Positions 1 through 11,200 of a stretch of DNA of 64,000 nt are shown here, piece after piece. The stretch is from Pelecanus crispus. Its lineage: Eukaryota > Chordata > Aves > Pelecaniformes > Pelecanidae. The notes under the pieces are model-generated. The model had not been told where the DNA came from. It saw only the letters and a list, made by a program, of their open reading frames with translations, and did no database searches. The stretch spans positions 13,838,734 to 13,902,733 of the forward strand of contig NC_134651.1 of the NCBI RefSeq assembly GCF_030463565.1, written 5' to 3'. Positions within the stretch are counted from its first letter, which is position 1. Each line of letters starts with the position of its first letter. The translations under genes and the position numbers were made by a program.

Positions 1-1215
<1,215 letters not shown>

Positions 1216-1615
1216 GCTCCGCGGACCCTGCTCCACCCTGCCTCAGCCACAAACTGCTCAGCCCTTCATTTGTCTTCCTTCTGCTTGGTATTGCACCCCT
1301 GGACGAAGGGCGGAGGGAGCCTTCTTGCTCACTCATGCTAGTTATGCTCTTGATGCTGTCTAGGTCATACTCCTGGACCGCAACCTCCACCCCAGCTCTT
1401 GCAAAGGGGAAGAGCTGAGCAAAGGGGGAAGGCGGGTGGTATTTCCTTGAAAGCTGTTGACCTTCTCGAGAAGGCATTGTTCTTGTTTCGTGTTTTCCTT
1501 TGGGGAGAGGGCTTCTTTTCTCGACTTTTGAATCCTCACACACCTTGTGGGTGTCTTGACCTGCAAACTTGTCTCTCTCATCCAGTGATCCTACTCTGAA
1601 AAGCAGGAAAGTTAA

Positions 1616-1621
1616 AATAAA
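1616..1621 (+). terminator. TP63: Proximal poly(A) signal AATAAA of TP63
   Basis: Canonical AATAAA about 400 bases after the stop codon, followed by T-rich and A-rich sequence. Use would give a short 3' UTR. The genomic A run that follows (1635-1647) could mimic a poly(A) tail in cDNA libraries through internal priming, so usage is uncertain. Confidence 0.45.
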
Positions 1622-3026
1622 TTTTTAAAAAGCCAAAAAAAAAAAAACCCTAACCCTAAAACCAAATGCAAAAAGCCCAAAGCCACCAAACCCTGAACTG
1701 CCAGTTCATCTGAAAAATAGATGGGAATCGGTCTGCTGAACGTCGCACTTAAACAGCCTCTTCCCACGGAGCTGAGTGCTCTGTTCATGTGTAATATTCT
1801 CCAGCGGAGACAGCACATGCACTTTGCTGGGCAGGCCAGCGCTTATGGCCACCTGCAACCCGCTTTTTCCCTTTCCCTTGCCTTCTCTGGGAAAAACAAA
1901 ACCTGCTGTCTCTTCTTGTTCTGAATTTACATTCATGTGTATGTCCTGGTTTGCTTGTTTCAGGCTATAAATGCAAATACAGCCATCGGTCACGCTTGAT
2001 TTCTGTGCCCCACCCAACCTTTAGCCATTCTGTACTACTACTACTGACATTTAAGCTAGAGAATTAGGCTTTGCCACATATGCAGCCTGGTTAGTTTAGC
2101 ATAAGGATTTGCCTGCCTAGCCTCCGGCTGAACAGAGGACCAACTGAGAGCTACACACTGATTTGCAGGGCTTCAGCTATCCTAAACCCAGACAATCTTT
2201 TATTTAGACCATGCTAGATTGGTTTCCTGCCAAGTAAAATAGAACCATCTTTAGACATATCTGTAATAGGCTGGAGCCTGTTGTGGTTTGTTGCTGGTGA
2301 CTATAGACTAAGTGATAAGCCACTAGAAGTGGAGAGTAAAAAAAGAAAGAAATTTCCAGCTGCCTTGGAACAAGGACCAGTTCCTGGTAAAATGAGCGTT
2401 GCTACTGCAAAATGTCATGTTTACATGAGAAATTGATTTTTCTCTGGTTTTTTCTTTATTGGTTCTACAGCAGCTGTGCTCTGAGGCATTTCCTCTAACT
2501 GCCAGCGATCCTGTGGACAAGTAACTGAACAGAGTGCATGTTTTTGCATTTGTATTGGCCAAGGTAGCGAGACTCTAAGGTATACAAAGCAAACCTAAAC
2601 TGAGGAGCTCGGCTCAGCACAGCTGCTTTCAAGCTGGCTTGCTCTTTTTAACAGTAAGCCTGACTTTTTTGGTTGGGGAAAGATGAAAAAAGCAGCTTAA
2701 ATGGCTTGTCATCCTACCTTGCTACAACCAGATAATCTCGTTTCAATGCAGTGGCTGTTTTCTGGTCCCTGCTGTGTGCCACATATTTCATTTAAGTCCA
2801 ATATTGTTAGCATCCTCCATCTGTCTGTGCCAGGTCTATGTTGCATTCAAAGACTGCCTTTTGGTAACTGTGCAAGCCTATTTTGGATAGCTCTAAATAG
2901 TAATGCAAGGTGACTAGCCTGTAAAGTGTGTATATAAATATTTTTTTGTATGTGTAATTTTTGTTTCCTACAGCATAACATGCCAATTTTTATTTCTTCT
3001 TGGGCTACCGGGTCTGACAGAACCAC

Positions 3027-3032
3027 AATAAA
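3027..3032 (+). terminator. TP63: Middle poly(A) signal AATAAA of TP63
   Basis: Canonical AATAAA followed at once by a strongly GT/T-rich stretch (3033-3070, atgttgtttgtttttctgg), a good downstream element. It would give a 3' UTR of about 1.8 kb. Confidence 0.6.
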
Positions 3033-3937
3033 ATGTTGTTTGTTTTTCTGGTTTTTTTTAATTATTATTTTTATGCAGAACGCTTACAGTATACCTTGTA
3101 ACAAATGACTCGTCACTGGACAAATATATTTGTATTTTTCATACTGAGATTCCTGTGTTACTTTGCAGTTGAGGGGGGAGGGGGCAGGTACTGAAAGCCT
3201 GTTTTATCATTTTATTTTGTAACACTTCAAAGAGCAGCGTCCTAGATTTCAAAGTATTTAACATGCTCAGTGTGAAAATTTACTATGTGGTTTGGTTTTT
3301 TGTTTGTTTTTTTTTCCTATATGCTACAAAAGAAGCGAGTCATCCTGCTCTTGACTTGATGCAAGAATTAATTCAGGGGGCAGTCTTAGTGCGGGGAAAG
3401 TGTTAGTGCGGGTACTTTGCAAATTCCTGGAGGTGAATTAGGTTGTGCCCTTCTCGCCTCCAAGGTGTTGCATCTCCATTGTGTAATCCTTCTGAGCTGC
3501 TTCAGTATTGTACAAATATTGATGCAAAAATACCGTCATTTTAGGAACTAGGAAGCTTCTGACTGTAAAGGTTAATGCAGTTAATGTTGTGCCCAGAGTC
3601 TGGATGCAAAAACTTCAGTATCTGCTTTTCAACTCAGCAGTGAGATGGAGCTTTTCTGCTGCATCACTAATGATTAAAATATATGCTGTGAAAACCTATA
3701 CCTACTGTATACCACTGTGGAGCCTACATCTATATAACTGGAATCTTCAAATGAGTTTGAACTGCTGTAGCTTTTACCCTCCCCTGTAGAGCCATGATTT
3801 TTTTTTGTTTTGTTTTGATACATCAAAGCGTATGCGTTAATTGAGCTGAGAATCTGCCAAAGCTTGTAGCAATGACAGTGTTGCCTGCACCAAGACCTGT
3901 GTGTGTTTTGGAACACCTTGTTGTTGAAGTCAATGAA

Positions 3938-3943
3938 AATAAA
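3938..3943 (+). terminator. TP63: Distal poly(A) signal AATAAA of TP63
   Basis: Canonical AATAAA with a T-rich element (ttcttttcttgcctgtg) starting about 40 bases downstream. It gives a 3' UTR of about 2.7 kb, in line with the long human TP63 mRNA, so I take it as the main 3' end of the gene. Confidence 0.65.
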
Positions 3944-3960
3944 AGCCAAACTGAAAATGA

Positions 3961-6653
3961 CACTGAATTCCCAAGCAGCTTCTTTTCTTGCCTGTGCGCC
4001 TCCTTGGAAACAAGCAGGAGACTTTGTTGCTGCTTCCTCCTCTGAGCAGCCAGGGCTTAGCGTCGCCTTTGCCCACGTGTGCGGTTTTCTAATCCCCGTA
4101 CCATCCGCGGCACAAGGATGCGTTCTAAGGCGCCATCACGCACCCATCTGCCTTCTTTCTGGCAGATCGAGTGGGTTGGCCCCGGTAAGCCTCTTGCTGA
4201 ACTGTGAAGCCTTCTGGCTTTTGCATCATTTGCAGGGTTCTTCTTTGCTCTTTCATCAGGTTTCTTTATTCTGTTTCTGAGCAGGGCACCGGGACGTGCC
4301 CCGTATTCAACATCCTGGTCAAACACCGTGGACCTGTGACTACTGTGTGCCGTGGCCAGGGGGAAGGAAAGTGCGCTTTGAGCAGGCAGGGTCAGTGCTG
4401 CCCTTTCCTACCTCCAGACTTGTAAAGTAGTCTTGCACAGCCATCTCCACCATCCCCCTCGGAGCTTGGAGAGGTTTGTCCTCCTCATTTAACTTACACC
4501 AAAGGCTTTGTGCATCACCTGATGCATCCTCTCTCCTACCAAAGCCTTTTCCTTTGCATCCCAATTCCTCTTCCAAGGACTTGAAAGAAGAGCAGCTCAG
4601 AGCCAGTCAAGTGGCTATCATAAAAGTGACAGAGTGGCCTTCATCAGCTGGTGGCTTCAGTCTATCCATGGACCGCCAAATTAACAGCCGAGCTTTATGA
4701 GTGGTTTCTTTGTGGGGCCCTATGTCTGTCTCCTACAGTTTTCCTGGGTTATGGTTGAGGGAGGATGCTCAGGAACAGGGAGTGTCCAAAAAAACCCCAC
4801 AAAGATCTCAAAAGAAGAAAAGGGCATAGCTTCCCTTGGGAGTTAGTTTCACATTTACCATTAGGGTAGGGAAGGCCTGCCTGATTTCTTTGGTTCTGGT
4901 CACTGTTTCTTTTCCCTTTTGCCAAAGGATTAGAAAAGCAGTTGTCTCTGGATATCAATATCCAGAGGCATCAGTCCCCTGATTGCACTCTGGCAGTCAG
5001 GGATTGCTTGACTGTAGTAGTAAAAACTAGTATGTTGCTCTCAAAAGAGAGAAGTGCTACTACAACAGCTGCAAAAAATTGCTGTTTCAGCCAATGAACT
5101 CCTTGCCTCTAGATGAGCTAACTGGGTCAGGTAAAATAAGATTTCAGTTTCCATTAACCAGCTTGGCTTGAAATATGTTTGCTGATGGTTGCAATTGTTG
5201 TCTGCTGTGATCCACTGCTGGAGTAGGAACTTCTGCATTGCTTCTGTTACAGCAACCTTGGGAGGAATCCCAAGCTGGCGCTCTCCCTTTTGCCCTCCAC
5301 CCGTACTCGTTGGAATTTTGTCTTTGGATATTGGGATGCTTCTAGCGCAGGCATGAAGTTTTCAGGGCAGGGATCCATCACAGGCTTCCAGCTGTGTTTT
5401 GCAAGCCTGGGTGGACCTCTGAAGACGTGCATACCCTTCTGTGCTGTTTTCTAAGTGTGCTGAAGCTAGCAGTCCCCTGGAATGAAACTTATCCAGACAC
5501 AACAAAACTTGGCAAACGCCTGAGTGAAGCCTGTGAAGGGTGTCTTGCTCATCACGTTCTTCCTGTCCTGTGTGGCTTAGCAGAAACCCCTACCTTCCTG
5601 ACAGCAAAGTGGCTGCCTGCGCTGCAGTGGGAGGATTGCAGGACCTGGCCTCCCACTCTGCCTCTTTGCAAGTTGTTTCTCAGCGGGAAAACCATGTGGG
5701 CAGCCCAGCCCTAGCACCAAGTGGGAGCTTGGGCTGTTTGGCCTTCTGATTTGCTGAGCTATGAAATGCGTAGCTTATACAAACTGCTGTGTGAGGGTTA
5801 GTGAGAGGAGCTGCACCAGGCCAGTGAACCTGAAAGGTTCCCTGCATATTCCTCTCCGTGGGGCGGCAGCGCATGGCCACTGCCCAGACGTGGAGTGCGG
5901 CCACCTGGGCACGGGCTGTGCCGATGCTGAGCCTTTGCCAGGCAGGTTTGGCAAACAGCCTCGCCTGGCTGCCAGGCTCGAGCTGGTGGTTTCTGGGTCC
6001 TGAGATGTTTTGGCTCTCTGCGACCCACGACAGCAGTGAATCATCTTCCTGAGCCTATTGCAAAGGGTAGAGGCTGGAGTTTTGGAATCTTACTGTTTAT
6101 GTTTCATACACTGACCATGAAGGTCAAATAAACTTGAAGGAAGCTAAACTTTATGCTCTGTTGGCAAGGTCTGGCTGCAGCTTTCTCCCAGCTTGCTTCC
6201 GTAAGCTTAAGGAGCCAAAATTTTACTCAGAGGAGTACGGCAGTAGCACTTCGCTACAGTTTTGCTCTCCTGATCAGGGCCCCTTTTCCTCATTTGCCCA
6301 TTCCCTCCCAACTGTATGTACCATCCCTTCAGCACAAGGCCTTAACATCAGTGCTGTGGAAACAGGTGGTTTTGGTTTTGTGTGTGTGCATATTTCTATT
6401 AGTCGGTGCCTTTCATTCAGTGAGGAGTTGGAGCCCCTCCACAGCCCCCTCCGTCTGCCTGTGGATGTTGCAGGGCTGCCCGTGGCAGCCATGCCCGGCT
6501 GCTGGCTGAGTGTGGCCATGTGCTTCCTTGGCCTAAACTGGTCTAAGTCCTTTTTGGGGCAGAGGGGGATGGGATCAGCTGGTTTTGTTAAAACGCTTTG
6601 ACTTCCTTGTAAACACTCCTACAGTGTTACATGTTTTTTTTTTTTTTTCTTAG
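3961..6653. other. Intergenic region between TP63 and P3H2, left part
   Basis: No gene, RNA gene or clear repeat recognised. The open frames are short, overlap on both strands and resemble no family. T14 at 6633-6648 forms the pyrimidine tract of the exon-like segment that follows. Confidence 0.6.
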
Positions 6654-6703
6654 GGAACATCAGCTCTGCCTTCATGAAGTGAGACAGATGCCTGGGACCA
6701 CTG
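6654..6703 (+). other. Exon-like segment between strong splice sites (unassigned)
   Basis: A T14 tract and cttag acceptor (to 6653) are followed by 50 bases and then a near-consensus donor, CTG/GTGAGTA, at 6704. The sequence has no recognisable coding content. It could be an exon of an unannotated non-coding transcript, a rare downstream TP63 exon, or a chance pairing. The call rests on splice-site quality alone. Confidence 0.2.
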
Positions 6704-7712
6704 GTGAGTAAAGGAAAGGCTATGAGGGAGTGGGAGGGCCAGGAGACACAGGATTTGGGGTGGGGGGGTTGGGGGGGCGGCATCTGTAGCTGCAGCCTCA
6801 GGGCCCAAGCAAGCACTGAGGGGCATCTCTGGGACAGTGCAGTGACCTGTGTGCCTGCAGCATTGAAGCCAAAGGCTGAAGGGTCCTAACTGCACCTGAG
6901 GACATTGCTTGTGCCCAGCGTGTTTCTGCAGCCACAGCAGTACCACACCTCGCTCCGCTCCCACAGCAACATCAGACACAGGCTCGTGGGATTTCACCCT
7001 GATAGCTCTAAGATTAAGTGTTTGGTGAGGGTCTCCATGCACCATTCTGCCGATTTTCTCCCTGCTGTTGCAGTGCAGTGCCCTTTGCATGCAGTGATAA
7101 CGTGAGCACAGCAGCCCGTGGCTTCTATGGCTGTGCCACTTCCCTGGACGATGGGGATACATGCTCCAACAGGAGGTGGGTGCCTTCTGGCATGCTCAGC
7201 AATTACTCACAGGCAGCTGGGCTGATACCAACCATTACAGCATGCAAGGGAGATGCTTACATTGTCTCTCCCAACTGCCTAGGGTAGGAGATCAGGCTCC
7301 TTGCATCATCAGTGGCAAGAAAGTCCCTGGGGAGCCTTTCAGAGCATACTAGCTTCCCACTCTGAATCATGCCCAGGAAGATGTGGTCTCATTATTGCCT
7401 GCATCAAGGCCAAGGGAAGACTAAGCTTGTTTGTTAATATGAAGCAGGATGGCTCTGTCCATGCAATCAGCTTTGCTGAGTTCCTAAGGCTTGGGGCTGC
7501 ACTGCGAGAGATGCTCTCCTGGCACAGCCATGTGCAATCCAGCGGCAAGTAACTGGCTGCAGGGCTCTGCGTGTGGCAAAGAAACTGGTGCAGGGTCTGA
7601 AGAGGGGAAAAAACTGAAACAAAATGAGCCAGCAGACCTGGATAAAAGATGGTGCTTTTCCTCTTTTGTTTTAACTGCCAGCACTCTCGAACTGAGTGTC
7701 TAGCAGCACACT
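6704..7712. other. Intergenic region, no feature seen
   Basis: Only short open frames on both strands. A G-rich stretch (gggtgggggggttggggggg) lies near 6757-6778 and might form a G-quadruplex. Nothing else stands out. Confidence 0.5.
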
Positions 7713-7815
7713 TAAAAAAAAAAAAAAGAAAGAAAAGAAAGAAAGAAAAAAGAGTACAAATCCAATCTGGCGTTTAAAAAAAAAAAAAAAAACAAACCAA
7801 AAAAACCAAAAAGAG
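7713..7815 (+). repeat. A-rich simple-sequence block
   Basis: An A14 run, then (GAAA)n-like repeats, an A17 run and A/C-rich sequence. It resembles a degenerate retroposon tail, but I recognise no element body or target-site duplication around it. It sits directly left of the TATA/CpG-island cluster. Confidence 0.8.
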
Positions 7816-7934
7816 AGACGACGGGAGATCTGGCTGCACTAAAGCCAAAGCGCTTCCTAGTGTATCATCTCCCACCCGTGTTGGTTCCTCTGTCAAGGGG
7901 ATTTGTAATGCCGTCTTCATAAAAAAGAAAAAAG

Positions 7935-7942
7935 TATAAAAA
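7935..7942 (+). promoter_or_regulatory. TATA-like box upstream of a CpG island
   Basis: TATAAAAA lies about 30 bases before an abrupt rise in GC and CpG content. If used on the + strand, transcription would start near 7965-7970. No recognised gene follows, so this is a motif-level call only. Confidence 0.25.
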
Positions 7943-7949
7943 TGAGGGG

Positions 7950-8240
7950 GGCAGCGGTGATGCGGAGCGGAGCCGAGCGGAGCCGGGCGGAGCCGGGCGG
8001 GCGGCGGCCGCGCTGCCCGGGGAGCCACTGCCCTCTAGCGGGACCCGCTCCGGGCCCGGCCCTGCGCTGAGCATCGGGGGCTGCTCCGCCGCCAGCAGCA
8101 TGAAATAGGGGTGCAGGGCCTTGCTGCAGCCCCGGGTGGCTGTGGCTGGCCTGGCGGGGCCGGGGCGGATGAAGGCTCACGGTGCCAGCCCCTCTCCTGC
8201 CGCCGCTCTGGTCCCGTGTTCCCCACCACAGGCAGGTGCA
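7950..8240. promoter_or_regulatory. CpG island with tandem GC boxes
   Basis: About 290 bases dense in CpG within a CpG-poor neighbourhood. It opens with a 10-bp tandem repeat, agccg(a/g)gcgg, at 7971-8000, which creates overlapping GGGCGG (SP1-type) boxes. CpG islands in vertebrates usually mark promoters, yet neither TP63 nor P3H2 starts here. This may be a non-coding RNA promoter, an enhancer, or a GC-biased stretch. Confidence 0.5.
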
Positions 8241-11200
8241 ACCGGAATCACTGAGTCTGTGTGCTCCCCTCAGACCCCCAAAACATCTCCTGTGCTCACA
8301 GCATGGGCATGAGTTTTATAAAACTGCCTTTTTCAACACCTTTCCCTTCACATACCGCATGTAAGAGCTGCAGCAGCAGCCCTTGCTTGTTTATTTTGCA
8401 TGGGTGGTTATTCCAAGCAAGTGACCTGTCAGTGTTTCAGAGCAACTTTTACTGTAGCTGCCTCTTAGGAAAGCTGCTGCTCTCCTGCCCTTTGCTGTGC
8501 AGCCAGGGAATCCCCAGTGTTGTGTCCATGCCAATCAATACCAGCACAAATGAGAAATTCTGAAGTTGAAGACCAAAAACCATCACCTGCCAAACCAAGA
8601 GAGACGACTGCTCTCACCCCAGGCAGCTCTTGGGTACAAAAAGCCTGAAGCTGTGCCCTTGGTTGGTGAACCTCTGCCCAGAGATGTCTCCAGAGCCAGA
8701 GCCTACCCGCCCCAGGAGACTGGTTGGAAGCGCGTTGGAGGCAAGCAGCCATGCACGGTTACCCCGTGCTGCAACACCCTGCAGCCATGGCCAGCATGCA
8801 GCAGCGCCTCAGGCTCCCAGCGCCATGTGTGCCCTGCCCGAGGGCACGAGAGGTGCTCCACCTTCCCTCCACACACACACACAGAGCCTTGGCTGCAAAA
8901 GGCATCCCTGCCAGAGCGATACATAACTCTTCTTCCAGCTGAGAAAATACCACCAGGTATTTTGCAGGGAGCACCCGCCGCAGCCAGCAACTCCCACAGC
9001 AGCACCTGGCTGGAGCACTGGCGGCCGGCTCCGGGCTCCCACGCTGCCACGGCAGCCAGCTCAGCCAGTCTGGGTGGGGAGCCCGGCACCTCGCCAGGGC
9101 CGACCCGCCTGCAGCACCCAGCACCCCGCTGTGCACCTGCGCGGCTCCGCAGGGTGCTGCGTGCAGAGGGGGGCTCTCCCCCAGGGCTCCCCGTGGACTG
9201 TTGGCTCAAAGGCTGTGAGCTGGCTCCGGCTCATTTTGCTGGTGCAGGCTGTAAAAGCTCACCCTGCTTGTTTGGCCCATGTGCGGTTCTGCCCCAGGGG
9301 AGGCCAAACGTAAGAGCAGCCCCCAGCACTGGGCAGGCACCTGCCACAGTTCAGGGCTCTGCCATGGAGACAGGTTGCAGCTCCCAAGGAGAAGCTGGGG
9401 AGCTGGAGAGGATGGAATCCACCTTGGCTGGGAGGTGGGGAGGGGTACGCCGTGCTGGCAGCCATAGGCAGTGCTTGTGCGGGATCTGGGCTCCAGGGCC
9501 ATGGTCTGCCCACGCAGGCTCTCTGCTCAGCATCTGGGTGCCCCCATTGCTCACCCCTACCCTGGCCTCCAGGTCCCAGCCTGGCTTTCCTGGCTGGGGT
9601 GGCCGTGGCCTGCAGGAAGATCAGAGGGCTGAGTGCCCAAACTGCTCGTTTGCACACAAAGGTGTAAGCTGGGTGCTCAGCTCTCAGGTGTGGGCAAGCG
9701 TTTGTCAGGTGTTTCTTTTCAGTTCCTCAGCATTCAGGCTGAGCATTTCCAAGCACTCTCCTACTTGGCCATCTCCAGTCTTCACTTGCACTTGCCTTTC
9801 CCCCGTCAGCAGCTGCAACATGAAGCTGGGCAGGAGCAGGTCTGAAGGGGAAGATGTGGGGGTGGCCCTTTGGTCCCTTGGAAGGGATTTTTCAGCTCTG
9901 TCCTGGAGCAGTGAACTCTGGAAAAGTGTTTTCTAGGTGAGCCTCTGATTTCCTCCAGTTTTTCCTGAGCTTCATAAACGGCACCCCAGGGAACCTGCTG
10001 ACTTTTTCCTATTTTCTTCCTGAGGTTGTTTTGTTTATTGGCTGGTTCTTTTTTAGTTTTGTTTTGTTTTCCCAAATCCCTCTGTGAGCCTCTGATTAAT
10101 TCAGCTTCTGATTCCTCTGAAGACAACCTTGAGATTTCTACGCATGTGATCCATCTTCTTGGCTGCATAGCCCTCAGTGCTGGAATTGGGTAAGAAATGT
10201 TACAACAGATCCTAGTAGTCTATAGCAGGGATGTTGGGAAACAAAATATTGCACAGTGCTGCATGAAAAACTCTTTGATTAATTAAAGGTGTGGGTGGCT
10301 ACACAATTGCATCAAATTATCCATGTGCCATGGTGAAATGTGAGACAAATGCATTGATTTCTTATTCCGAGGACACGGTCAAGCAGCCCATGCTGAACCT
10401 GGAGAGAGTTGCCAACCTGAAGGTGAACATGAGTGTTTTCATGGAGGTGTTTTTCACAGAAAAAAGAGGTAACGGGTCACCTCCAGCACAAGGCAAGATG
10501 CCTAGGAGGTGCTGCAATGCCCACGCGTAAGAAGCCCGGTCCCAGAGCAGGGTCCAGCACCCTTCCCCCAGGGCAGTATGTGGTCCTCTGAAGGCTGATG
10601 CAGAGCCCTGCACACTGAGCAAATACCCAGCTCACCAGAAAGTGTGAGCCGGTCCCCTCCCTTCTGGCATTTAGGCTCCAGCCTGAGACCCAAGCTGACA
10701 ACATCCTTTGAAAGCCCTGAGCAAGGCTCCCTTTTCCTAGAGGAGCAGCCTGCGGCAGTGCCTGCCTGCCACTGAGGGTGACACCTGGAGCACACAGACC
10801 CCGCTGTTTGCTCTCCCAACAGGAAAGTTTTCTTCCAGCTTTAAGAGCTATGGGTAGCAAGACAGTTACTTCTATTATAGTTTATATTCTGGCCTTTATT
10901 GCTGCTTAATTAGTGACTTGAACAGAGGAAGCCAAAGCAATCAGCAGCTGGGATTGTGTTGTGCATTGAAGGTTAAGGGCTCACGGTAAAAACACATGCA
11001 CCAAAACCACACACAGACTGGATTTGCACAACTATAAAGGCAGTGACTCAGCTTGCCCCAAAGAAGGGGTGGCTGAACATGTTCCACCTGGCCCTGAACC
11101 TTATCATTTCACCCAAGGGTAAAATATTAGCAAGTAACCATTAAGGCAATTATATTACTGTCAGGCCATGGGCAGCAGCTGTCTCAGATTATTTCAGCCT

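Larger units (their letters stand above)
1216..3960 (+). other. TP63: TP63 3' untranslated region
   Basis: About 2.7 kb between the stop codon and the most distal poly(A) signal (3938-3943), close to the long human TP63 3' UTR. No reading frame in it looks coding. It is AT-rich and T-rich from about 2900 onward, with long T runs and a TATTTA-type AU element near 3255. For miR-203, a known p63 repressor in mammals, I find only weak seed matches at 2785-2790 and 3246-3252. The 3' boundary is inferred from the signal and could be shorter if the 1616 or 3027 signals are used. Confidence 0.8.

Noticed and set aside
7713..7815. A-rich block as the tail of a recent retroposon or processed pseudogene
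   Set aside because: No element body, coding similarity or flanking target-site duplication could be seen on its left side.
8566..9936. A 456-codon stop-free frame on the + strand downstream of the CpG island, the longest in the window
   Set aside because: It has no ATG for its first 266 codons (the first is at 9364). The composition is that of GC-rich random translation, the opposite strand is also largely open, and no domain or family is recognisable. Only transcript or conservation data could revive it.
11085..11094. Perfect p53/p63 half-site GAACATGTTC (another, GAACATGCCC, at 26077-26086)
   Set aside because: Neither has a second half-site within 13 bases. About four perfect RRRCATGYYY half-sites are expected by chance in 64 kb, so they give no support for p63 binding.
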